NCBI GenBank assembly: GCA_903872065.1
Contig: CAIQJJ010000597.1
Span: forward strand, 1-35,666
Direction: 5' to 3'
Source of the DNA: an uncultured Anaerolineales bacterium
GTDB lineage: Bacteria > Chloroflexota > Anaerolineae > Anaerolineales > UBA4823
DNA length: 35,666 nucleotides
The notes under the pieces were generated by a model, which was not told where the DNA came from, did not search any database, and worked only from the letters and a program-made list of their open reading frames with translations. The translations under genes and the position numbers were made by a program. Position 1 is the stretch's first letter. Each line of letters opens with the position of its first letter. Shown one piece after another: positions 17,018-23,941 of the stretch.

Positions 17018-17872
17018 TTACGCCAGTTTGCGGTCGGCTGCGGCGCAGGTGAACCGATCGTGCAAGGTCAAGACTGGCTCAACCTCTGGGTGAACCTGGC
17101 GCGGGCCTATTTGCTGGAGCAGTTTGCAGACCACATACGGCGAGGCGGCCTGGGTATACTCACGTTCCCAGGCGCGGTAGCGCGCCTCGTGGACTGAGTT
17201 CTCCCACGGGTAGCGCGAGGGGGGCAGTTTCACGCCGCAGCGCCAGGGCTTGGGGGTGAGGCGGGCGCGAAAACACTCCTGGACGCGGCAGAGTTGAATG
17301 TACAAAGGATCGCTCTTCAGCGAACGCATCAAGGCGGCGCTCTCCTCCTGGCGCGGATCAAACAAGGTATTCGTCACCAGGCAGCGCAGCCCGCCAAAGG
17401 TACGATAGACGCGCAGCCCCAGGTCAGGGCGCGTCCTGGCCCAGGCGACGATCTCCTGGCAAGCGCGTTCTTCCAGGGTAGGCTGCGGTTTGCCAAACAG
17501 CCCTTTCAGGCGTCCCACCAGGCTTCCCCCATCTGCGCCAGAGGGAAAGTCTATATCTATAAACATCACATTGGCCGTGTTTAAGACCAATGCCCCGTAA
17601 CCATTGCGGGTGACCAGGCCTGCTTCGGGCGTCGAACGGCCAGGAACCACCTGGACGACCTCTTCGCGCAGCGGACGGTCGCCGTAACTGTAGCGATCAA
17701 GAGTCTGGTGGTTCAGAAATTTTTGGGCGACGTTTAAGGCCCTGGCGTTGGCTTTTTGCTGCGCCTCGGCCACACTCACATCTGACCAGTGCCAACACGA
17801 GAAAGCGACCATGCGACCATCTGGCCCAGGCAGAGATTGCGTTCCTTTGGCCCAATATTTTGGGATTTTCAT
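17018..17872 (-). CDS. Conserved protein of unknown function with a DxD (FIDIDFP) motif
   Basis: I cannot name this 284-residue protein. It begins MKIPKYWAKG, then WHWSDVSVAEAQ, a YGDRPLREEVV segment, VVTRN-like LVTRNGYGALVLN, and FIDIDFP with D106 and D108. RVYRTFGGLRCLVTN and a conserved Cys- and Arg-rich region follow. I recall unnamed homologues in scattered proteobacteria. The hydrophobic-DxD strand followed by a Gly-Gly-x-Arg strand is reminiscent of the archaeo-eukaryotic primase fold, but the evidence is weak. AGGAAGG lies 5 bases before the ATG. The gene directly precedes the DNA methyltransferase gene, so a DNA- or nucleotide-related role is possible. It follows the terminator at 17896-17929, so it is probably the first gene of the long minus-strand unit. 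Confidence 0.75.
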   Translation of the reverse strand: MKIPKYWAKGTQSLPGPDGRMVAFSCWHWSDVSVAEAQQKANARALNVAQKFLNHQTLDRYSYGDRPLREEVVQVVPGRSTPEAGLVTRNGYGALVLNTANVMFIDIDFPSGADGGSLVGRLKGLFGKPQPTLEERACQEIVAWARTRPDLGLRVYRTFGGLRCLVTNTLFDPRQEESAALMRSLKSDPLYIQLCRVQECFRARLTPKPWRCGVKLPPSRYPWENSVHEARYRAWEREYTQAASPYVVCKLLQQIGPRQVHPEVEPVLTLHDRFTCAAADRKLA

Positions 17873-17895
17873 ATTAACCTTCCTGCTGCGAGAAA

Positions 17896-17929
17896 AGACC
17901 TTCAGGGTTTAAGAAAACCCTAAAGGTCT
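17896..17929 (-). terminator. Intrinsic terminator of the sugar-catabolism operon
   Basis: The arms 17896-17910 and 17915-17929 form a 14-bp stem with one mismatch and an AAGA-type 4-nt loop. On the minus strand the stem is followed by TTTTCTC. It begins 9 bp after the stop codon of the ceramidase-like gene. This separates the 17938-23689 operon from the signalling run that starts at 17872. Confidence 0.85.
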
Positions 17930-17937
17930 GGTTACGA

Positions 17938-19245
17938 TCATAACCTGTTGATAAGTTCGAGCGCCTTTTCAACCAGGACCCGCCCGGCGTCGGGGGTGAA
18001 CAGGCTGAAGGCGGCTTCGTAGCCCTCCGCGCCGGGGGTGACAATATACCCTTGCAGTTCGCCGTTCGCCAGGCTGATGACCAGGGCCGGGCGCGGGGAA
18101 CGGCGCTTGATCTCCAGAGCATATTCGACAAACAACTCGCCAGGCAAACCGATGAAGCAAGTTTCGCCAACGCGCAGCGCCTGCACTTCAACCGGCGTGT
18201 AGCGCTCTTGCAGCGCCGTCACCACCCCGCTCTGCTGCGCCTGCGCCAGGTGAACGCGCTCCTCCGCGCCAAAGATGGTCACTTCGGCGGTGCGCACCTC
18301 GGCGCGCGGCGCGCTGTTCGCTTTGAGCCGCTCATAGTCGGCCTGCGCCTGCTGCAAGAGCCTCTCCGCTTCGGCGACCGGCGGAAACGCCCGCGGCGGC
18401 AGTTCCACCCAGCCCTGGACGGCGCTCAAAGACAGGTCGTCCCTGAAAGCGGCAGGGGACAGATCGCCAAGCGCCTGGTCAATGGCTTCGCCCAGGCGGC
18501 AGCCCAGGCGCTCGGCCTCGGCAAAGGTCTGGGCGCGGACATGATAGCGCGGGCTGAGATTGCCACACGGCCCATTGTGATAGATGACCGGCGCGCCGGC
18601 CAGGCGTTCAGCCAGGTATTGGCGGGTGTAGCCGGGGAAATCGGCTGAGACCAGCTTAGAGTCTTCGTGCAGCACGGTGGGGTGCATCGAATAGACCACG
18701 CTGAGCGCCAATGGCTGCTGGCGGGCGGCATCTTGTAGATAGAGAAGGCCAACTTCGGGATCGCGCGGCCCGTCGGGGCGGTGACGGTTGCCGCCCACGC
18801 CCTCGACCATGGCGCGAGTGAAGGCGGCGCGCGCCGGAACAGCGCGCTGCTGGGCTTCCAGGGCGGCCTGGCAGATCTGCTGGCAGAGCCAATCCACATA
18901 GAGCGGGTCGGCCGGCGACACAACCGCATCATGACGAAAAGCAAGCAAATCCACCGTCACCGGGCCAGAATGGGTGTGACTGGCGCTGATCAGGATATTT
19001 CCGGCGGGGACGCCAGTGACCTGCTGAATGTCGACGCGGCAGCGCTGGACGGTCTCATGCGCCAACATGAGAATATCCACCGCCACAAACAGCAGGGCGG
19101 TCGCTCCGTCCGCAAGGTAAAGCGCCGAGGCCAGCAGCGGGTCATGGATGCCGGTTGAGGTGCGCTCAAACTTGGGATAGCCGGTCAGATACATCGGCTG
19201 GCGCGGGCTGATCTCACGCCGGGCTGCGCCGGCGAGGAGACTCAC
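17938..19245 (-). CDS. Neutral/alkaline ceramidase-like hydrolase (N-terminal domain type)
   Basis: The protein has 435 residues. It matches the catalytic domain of neutral ceramidases: GAARREISP at the N terminus, ILISASHTHSGP (zinc-binding histidines), NRHRPDGPRDPEVG, HPTVLHEDSKLVSADFPGY, and GPCGNLSPRY, where neutral ceramidases carry the catalytic Ser in GDVSPN. The C-terminal Ig-like domain of true ceramidases is absent, and there is no signal peptide, so the real substrate may be another amide or a sugar-linked compound in the cytoplasm. The start is GTG, overlapping the previous stop as GTGA, with GGAGG five bases before it. It is the last gene of its operon, just before a strong terminator. 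Confidence 0.85.
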   Translation of the reverse strand: MSLLAGAARREISPRQPMYLTGYPKFERTSTGIHDPLLASALYLADGATALLFVAVDILMLAHETVQRCRVDIQQVTGVPAGNILISASHTHSGPVTVDLLAFRHDAVVSPADPLYVDWLCQQICQAALEAQQRAVPARAAFTRAMVEGVGGNRHRPDGPRDPEVGLLYLQDAARQQPLALSVVYSMHPTVLHEDSKLVSADFPGYTRQYLAERLAGAPVIYHNGPCGNLSPRYHVRAQTFAEAERLGCRLGEAIDQALGDLSPAAFRDDLSLSAVQGWVELPPRAFPPVAEAERLLQQAQADYERLKANSAPRAEVRTAEVTIFGAEERVHLAQAQQSGVVTALQERYTPVEVQALRVGETCFIGLPGELFVEYALEIKRRSPRPALVISLANGELQGYIVTPGAEGYEAAFSLFTPDAGRVLVEKALELINRL

Positions 19246-19760
19246 TGCGCCCTCCGCAGCTCGTCCCCCGGCGAAGGCGTGTAGTTGCCGCCAATCGGAA
19301 TGAGGCGATCCTGGAAATAATTGTCGTCAATGATGCTCGGCTTCGACACTTCCAGGAGCAAGGCATTGCCCCTGCCGGTAAAAGCATGGTCATGGCCGGT
19401 TTCGACGCGCAGCACGTCGCCGGCGCGCAAGTCAAAGCTCCGTCCGTCATAAGTAACCGCGAAACAGCCTTTGACGATATAAAAGGTTTCCAGCTTCACG
19501 TTGTGGTGGTGCATGGGGCAGGTCTGGCCGTCAAACAAGAAGAGAAATTTGCCGCAGTAGCCGGCCTCAGCCTCGTTGGCGATCCAGTATTCGATCAAAC
19601 CGGTGCGATAGAAATCGCCCAGGCCGAAATCCAACACCAGCGGGTCTACAGGCGGCATGGCCAATTCCCAGGCCTGCAACTGCTGTTGAAAAGCGGCCAG
19701 GATGGGGACGCTTTCCGCCTGGCTCAAGCAAAAAGATAATCCTTTTTGTAGCTCGTCCAT
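19242..19760 (-). CDS. Cupin sugar isomerase, D-lyxose isomerase-like
   Basis: The 172-residue protein is a single cupin. The metal-binding pattern is visible: CPMHHHNVKLETFYIVKG (His residues and Glu) and GHDHAF (last His). This arrangement, together with the strand order, resembles the D-lyxose ketol-isomerase family, which interconverts D-lyxose and D-xylulose or related aldoses and ketoses. AAAGGAG lies 7 bases before the ATG at 19760. It starts 13 bp after the aldo/keto-reductase-like gene and overlaps the ceramidase-like gene, so translation is coupled. An FGGY kinase in the same operon would phosphorylate the ketose product. The exact sugar is unknown. Confidence 0.75.
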   Translation of the reverse strand: MDELQKGLSFCLSQAESVPILAAFQQQLQAWELAMPPVDPLVLDFGLGDFYRTGLIEYWIANEAEAGYCGKFLFLFDGQTCPMHHHNVKLETFYIVKGCFAVTYDGRSFDLRAGDVLRVETGHDHAFTGRGNALLLEVSKPSIIDDNYFQDRLIPIGGNYTPSPGDELRRAQ

Positions 19761-19773
19761 CAATACACTCCTT

Positions 19774-20925
19774 TCATTGTCCAAACAGAGCGGCGGCCTT
19801 GACCATATTGGCGGCCACCTCCACACCAAACGGACAGCGCTCCTCGCAATCGCCGCACTCAATACAATCTGAGGCATGGGCGCTCAAACTCAGGTAATGT
19901 TCACGCAGTGTGGCCGGCATCTCGCTCTGATTGCGGGCGAGGTCATAATATTTATGCACGGCGGCAATGTCAATTTGCTGCGGGCAGGGCAGGCAGTGAT
20001 TGCAATACATGCAGGCGCCGCTTTGGGTGTAGCGTTTCGAGTTCACCAATACGGCGGTGTAGTCTTTTTCTTCCTCAGTGAGCGAAGAATACCGCAGCGC
20101 CTGGCGCACCTCGTCGCCTGAAACGCAGCCGATCAAGGCGCTGACGACGCCGGGGCGCGTCAGGGCGTAGTGTTCGCATTGACCCACCGTCAACGGCGCG
20201 CCAAACGGCGAAGCGTGGGCAAAGAGCAACTGCCCGGCGGAGAGGGTCTTCATCACGGTGATGCCCACCCCGCGCCGCGCGCACTCTTCGTAAAGCTGCT
20301 GGCGCAGAGGATTGGCGTCCGCCAGGGCGGGCTGCTCGTAGGTCTTGCGGTCGAACAAGGCGTCAATGACTGTCTTTTCGGGCAGCAAGTCAAACGAGGG
20401 GTTGATCGAGAACATCAAGACATCAATATGACCGCTCTGGACAGCAGTCAGGGCCGTCAGCGGCTCGTGCGAACTGAGGCCGATGGCGCGAAAGACGCCC
20501 TTTTGCTTGAGCTGCAAGGCATATTCCAGGACGCCTCCGCTCTCGACGGCGCGCCAATCTTCCAGGTTATCCACAAAGTGGATCATGCCGATGTCAATAT
20601 AATCGGTGTGGAAGCGGGTCATAAAGTCCTGGATGTAGCGATCGCAGGACTGCACCTCGCGCGTGCGCTTGTACTGCCCGTTCTCCAATGTGGCGCCGAT
20701 ATGGCCCTGCAGATAGATTTGCTGGCGCACGCTGCGAATGGCGTTGCCGATGCGCGAGCGCACTTCCGGCTGCGGCATAAACACATCCAGGATGTTGACG
20801 CCGCCCTGCAAAGCGGCTCCAACCACTTCCTCTACCAAAGCCTGGCTTTTTTGTTCGAGGTGTTCACACCCCAGGCCAATTTCGCTGACTTCAAAACCAA
20901 CACGTTGAATACGACGATAGTGCAT
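19774..20925 (-). CDS. Aldo/keto reductase-like protein with C-terminal 2x[4Fe-4S] ferredoxin domain
   Basis: The protein has 383 residues. An AKR barrel (1-270) carries IGLGCEHL, GGVNILDVFMPQPEVR, DYIDIGMIHFVDN and AIGLSSHEP. It ends in a ferredoxin-like domain with CMYCNHCLPCP and CIECGDCEERCPF. The classical AKR tetrad is incomplete. Asp47 and the His of MIHF are kept, but the Tyr after the Asp is missing and the usual Lys is H75 in QGHIG. I recall a coherent group of anaerobe proteins with this same GH signature, so the change looks like a subfamily trait. Electron transfer through the clusters instead of NADPH hydride chemistry is possible. The ATG at 20925 is preferred to a TTG eight codons upstream. 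Confidence 0.9.
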   Translation of the reverse strand: MHYRRIQRVGFEVSEIGLGCEHLEQKSQALVEEVVGAALQGGVNILDVFMPQPEVRSRIGNAIRSVRQQIYLQGHIGATLENGQYKRTREVQSCDRYIQDFMTRFHTDYIDIGMIHFVDNLEDWRAVESGGVLEYALQLKQKGVFRAIGLSSHEPLTALTAVQSGHIDVLMFSINPSFDLLPEKTVIDALFDRKTYEQPALADANPLRQQLYEECARRGVGITVMKTLSAGQLLFAHASPFGAPLTVGQCEHYALTRPGVVSALIGCVSGDEVRQALRYSSLTEEEKDYTAVLVNSKRYTQSGACMYCNHCLPCPQQIDIAAVHKYYDLARNQSEMPATLREHYLSLSAHASDCIECGDCEERCPFGVEVAANMVKAAALFGQ

Positions 20926-21039
20926 AGTTGTTTGCTCACTCGCTCTCAAAAGATTTGGCGCGGATCAATCCGCCTGGCAGTCCGCAGGGGGGGATCCCGG
21001 CGGCTGCACAAGCTATCTTACCGCAACTCGGGCAAAAGC

Positions 21040-21194
21040 GGGAGACGCCCATTGGGAGACGCCCATCGGGAGACGCCCATTGGGGAGACGCCCATTGGGA
21101 GACGCCCATCGGGGGCCATCGGGAGACGCCCATCGGGGGCCATCGGGAGACGCCCATCGGGAGACGCCCATTGGGAGACGCCCATTGGGCGTCT
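21040..21194. repeat. 14-bp minisatellite GGGAGACGCCCAT(T/C) ending in an inverted copy
   Basis: Nine full 14-bp units and two shortened GGGGGCCATC units run head to tail. The last unit (GAGACGCCC, 21174-21182) faces an inverted copy GGGCGTCTC (21186-21194), forming a 9-bp hairpin with a 3-nt loop. This hairpin abuts the TAG stop (21195-21197) of the FGGY kinase gene on the minus strand. It lies within the operon, between the kinase and the AKR-like gene (start 20925). It may weaken or end transcription there, and its copy number is likely unstable. The rest of the 269-bp spacer shows no gene. Confidence 0.9.
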
Positions 21195-22541
21195 CTACAG
21201 ATGCGCATGCCAGAGGTGATAGAGGGCCTGGTAAAACCCGGACTGCTGGGCGCGGGGCTGCCAGGTCGCTGGCGGGGCGGAATGAGGCGGTTCGACCGCC
21301 GGCAGCGCCAGGCGCGCCGCGCCCAGCAGGGCATCGCCGGCGGCGCGCTGCACGGCGACGCCCAGGATGTCAGCCAGCAGTTGCAGCCAGAAATCGCTGC
21401 GGCTGCCGCCGCCGGTGACGATCAATCTCTCAAGCCGCTGATCTGCGCCCAATTCGTCGAAGAGCAGCCCACGCAGCGAGAAACTGATCCCTTCCAGAAC
21501 AGCCAGCGCCCGCTCGCCGGCTGTCCCCTCCCCCACCCAGGCGGTGGGAGAACCGGTGAGATCGGGGTAAAAGAGCGGAGGCGCGGCAGAGCCCGGCGCG
21601 GCCTGGGCGGCGGCGGTCATGAACTGTTCCAAAGGGCCCAGCGGGAACAAGAGCGTGCGCGCCCAGTCCAGGGCGGCGCAGCCGAAATCACGCACGGCCA
21701 GTTCGTAATACCCGCCGCCGGGGTAGGGACCCCAACAGCCGCGCGGATGGTATGGTCCAGGGGACTGGCCAGCGCGGCGGTAGGCCACCAGTGCAGTGCC
21801 GAGGGTCGCGACCCAGGCGTTGAGTTGGCAGTCATTGCCATACGCGCCGCAAGTCTGGTCATTGCCGGCCAGGGTCAGGCGGGGCGCGCCGGCCGGCAGA
21901 GCAGACCCCACCGGAACAACGGATGGAAGCTGCGCCTCTGACACCCCGCACAATGCCAGCGCCGCCGGCCAATAAGCCTGGGCCGGCAGGCTGTACAAAC
22001 CGCTCATCGCGGCCAGGTTGTCATCCAGTGCGGCGGGAGCGCCCAGACGCAGCGCCAACCAGGTCGGCAGCGAGGCAATGCAAGCGGCGCGCGCCAGCAG
22101 GTCAGGAGCGTTCTTGTGCAGCCAGAAGAGCTTTGCCACCTGCAACTGGGGCATCGGCTCAGCAAAGCTGCAATGCCGCGCAAACTCATCTCCCAGCGCG
22201 GCCCGCAGATGCGCCGCCAAGCCATCGGCGCGGCGGTCGAGCCAACTGATCAGCGGGGTGAGCGGTTGATTCTGCTCATCCAACAACAAGAAAGTCTGCG
22301 CCTGGCTCGTAATGGCGAGGCGGGCGACCTGGGAAAACGTCACACCGGCCTGTTGGCAGGTCTGCTGCAGCAAAGCCGAGGCGATCTGCCAGGTTTCTTC
22401 GGCGTCCAGTTCTACACATTGAGCGCCATAGTTTAAGGAAGGCAAGGGCCGGGCGGCTTGCGATAGACGCTGTAAGCCATCGTCAAAAAGGGCGGCCTTG
22501 AAATTGGTCGAGCCGCAATCCAGGGCAAGCACATACTGCAT
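21195..22541 (-). CDS. FGGY-family carbohydrate kinase
   Basis: The protein has 448 residues. The N-terminal phosphate-binding segment LALDCGSTNFKAALFDD and the LISWLDRRADG loop match FGGY kinases such as xylulokinase and rhamnulokinase. The catalytic Asp is in AGNDQTCGAYG. The C-terminal adenosine motif is LIVTGGGSRSDFWLQLLADILG. It transfers phosphate from ATP to a sugar or polyol. The exact substrate is unknown, but a cupin isomerase in the same operon suggests a pentulose or hexulose. The ATG at 22541 starts the conserved fold. A longer frame would run through the sialidase-like gene. The ribosome site is weak, so coupling to the gene 14 bp upstream is plausible. Confidence 0.92.
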   Translation of the reverse strand: MQYVLALDCGSTNFKAALFDDGLQRLSQAARPLPSLNYGAQCVELDAEETWQIASALLQQTCQQAGVTFSQVARLAITSQAQTFLLLDEQNQPLTPLISWLDRRADGLAAHLRAALGDEFARHCSFAEPMPQLQVAKLFWLHKNAPDLLARAACIASLPTWLALRLGAPAALDDNLAAMSGLYSLPAQAYWPAALALCGVSEAQLPSVVPVGSALPAGAPRLTLAGNDQTCGAYGNDCQLNAWVATLGTALVAYRRAGQSPGPYHPRGCWGPYPGGGYYELAVRDFGCAALDWARTLLFPLGPLEQFMTAAAQAAPGSAAPPLFYPDLTGSPTAWVGEGTAGERALAVLEGISFSLRGLLFDELGADQRLERLIVTGGGSRSDFWLQLLADILGVAVQRAAGDALLGAARLALPAVEPPHSAPPATWQPRAQQSGFYQALYHLWHAHL

Positions 22542-22555
22542 AACACTTCTCGCTT

Positions 22556-23689
22556 TCAGGGCGCGGCAAACAGGGTGGCTTCCAAATGGGTTTCGGGGCG
22601 CTCTGGCGAGCACCAGAAGTAAACCGTCGCCAGGCGGCCATCCAAGCGCTGAAAGAGGCGCGGGTAGCCCAAATCCATCGCGCCGTTGGCAGAGTGAAAA
22701 TCCTGGCGTAAGATCATCTTTGCGCCCCAGGTTCGTCCGCCATCCTGGCTGAACCTGGCAATGATCAGCCCGCGCCGCCGCTCGCCATAGACGCAGCACA
22801 GCCGGCCATCCACAAGCCGGATCATGGCCGGCGGGTTGCCATTGCTATTTCTGCCGCCGGTGAAGCCCACTTCAGAGAGGAAGGCCCAGGTCTGGCCGTT
22901 ATCCTGGCTCTGATAACAGTCAATCCAGCAGCGGTCGGCGGGGTCGTTGCGGCGGCGAAGGGCCACGACGATATCCGCCGCCGAGAGGCGGACAGGCGCC
23001 GGCATGACCGCCCGCGATTCATCGGAGGGCGGGACAACCCAAGCGACAAACTGAAATGAACGGCCGCCATCCACTGTGCGGGCGAGGAAAACCTTGTCGG
23101 TGGGGCTGACAACGTGCGCGGCGATCCCTAACTGGCGCACCGAAAGGAACAGGAAGCAGTCCTGCGCGGCGTTGACCAGGTAGGCGGTGCGGCTGGTGAA
23201 CTGCCGGCCGGCCAGTTCGGGGTGATCGAGCAGCCCGGTGAAGAGGAAGGGGCCGCGCCAGTTTTGCCCCTTATCCAGGCTGTGAAACCACTGCTGGCCG
23301 GCATTGCCGTGATAGCCATACCCGGCCACGCGCAGCACGAAACCCGCGGCGCGAAAGTCGAGCGCTTTGGGCAAGGGAACGGCGGCGTCAATCTCGCGGT
23401 CGGAATCGCGGGCGTGATCGATCTGGCAATTGCCGGGATAATTTTCGGGCGCGTAACTCTGCCAGGATTCGCCGCCATCCAGGCTGCGCGCCAGCATTGA
23501 GCGGTACGGCTGCGCATCGTCTACCTGGTGAAAACTGCTGTCGGTCTTGGCGGCGCCCTGGGTGAAGCCGACCAGCAGTTCATTCCCCCACTGCCAGGTT
23601 GGCCCATTGCCGCCGTTGTTGGCTGGCACGGCGTTCCACTGCGCTGGATCATCAATTACAACTACATGCCTGAGGGCAGATTGGGTCAT
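22556..23689 (-). CDS. BNR/Asp-box (sialidase-like beta-propeller) protein
   Basis: The protein has 377 residues. At least five Asp boxes of the S-x-D-x-G-x-x-W type are visible: SLDGGESW, SLDKGQNW, TVDGGRSF, SQDNGQTW and SQDGGRTW, spaced as in a six-bladed propeller. There is no signal peptide or membrane anchor, so it may be cytoplasmic. The catalytic Arg triad of true sialidases could not be confirmed by eye. It may be a glycoside hydrolase, lyase or sugar-binding propeller. GGAGGA lies 8 bases before the ATG. It is the first gene of the 17938-23689 operon. Confidence 0.85.
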   Translation of the reverse strand: MTQSALRHVVVIDDPAQWNAVPANNGGNGPTWQWGNELLVGFTQGAAKTDSSFHQVDDAQPYRSMLARSLDGGESWQSYAPENYPGNCQIDHARDSDREIDAAVPLPKALDFRAAGFVLRVAGYGYHGNAGQQWFHSLDKGQNWRGPFLFTGLLDHPELAGRQFTSRTAYLVNAAQDCFLFLSVRQLGIAAHVVSPTDKVFLARTVDGGRSFQFVAWVVPPSDESRAVMPAPVRLSAADIVVALRRRNDPADRCWIDCYQSQDNGQTWAFLSEVGFTGGRNSNGNPPAMIRLVDGRLCCVYGERRRGLIIARFSQDGGRTWGAKMILRQDFHSANGAMDLGYPRLFQRLDGRLATVYFWCSPERPETHLEATLFAAP

Positions 23690-23774
23690 TGGATTCTTCC
23701 TCCGATTTCATCAAAATCATTTGATCATCCTTCCCATTTTAAACCACAAATGATGCAACTTACAAAAATGTAAG

Positions 23775-23809
23775 CCTCAATTTTTGAATTGCTGATATAG
23801 TAATTGAGG
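23775..23809. promoter_or_regulatory. Inverted repeat in the divergent promoter region
   Basis: CCTCAATT (23775-23782) and AATTGAGG (23802-23809) are perfect 8-bp arms 19 bases apart, roughly two helical turns centre to centre. They lie in the 252-bp spacer between the divergent sialidase-like operon and the PAS kinase gene. This is a plausible operator for a dimeric regulator. TTTT follows on the plus strand, but no plus-strand gene ends nearby, so a terminator is less likely. The flanking spacer is AT-rich and holds no gene. Confidence 0.35.
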
Positions 23810-23941
23810 TTTTATTCGCTAATGACGATCTTGAGCCTGGGAGAAAGCCAACTGCGAGGCAAAGTGGTTTTTGACACTCAGCAGGGCGTGGCCTGTCAGA
23901 TTACGTTTCAAGACATCTTCTATACATCCAAAGTTTAACCA

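Noticed and set aside
21040-21194. CRISPR array
   Set aside because: Units are 14 bp, contiguous and without unique spacers, and no cas gene is present.
20170-21941. Two long plus-strand frames running through the AKR-like and kinase genes and the minisatellite
   Set aside because: They contain the translated 14-bp repeat and no domain, and they overlap well-supported minus-strand genes.
23775-23816. Intrinsic terminator (inverted repeat followed by TTTT)
   Set aside because: No plus-strand gene ends upstream, the loop is 19 bases and the stem is AT-rich. An operator is the better reading.
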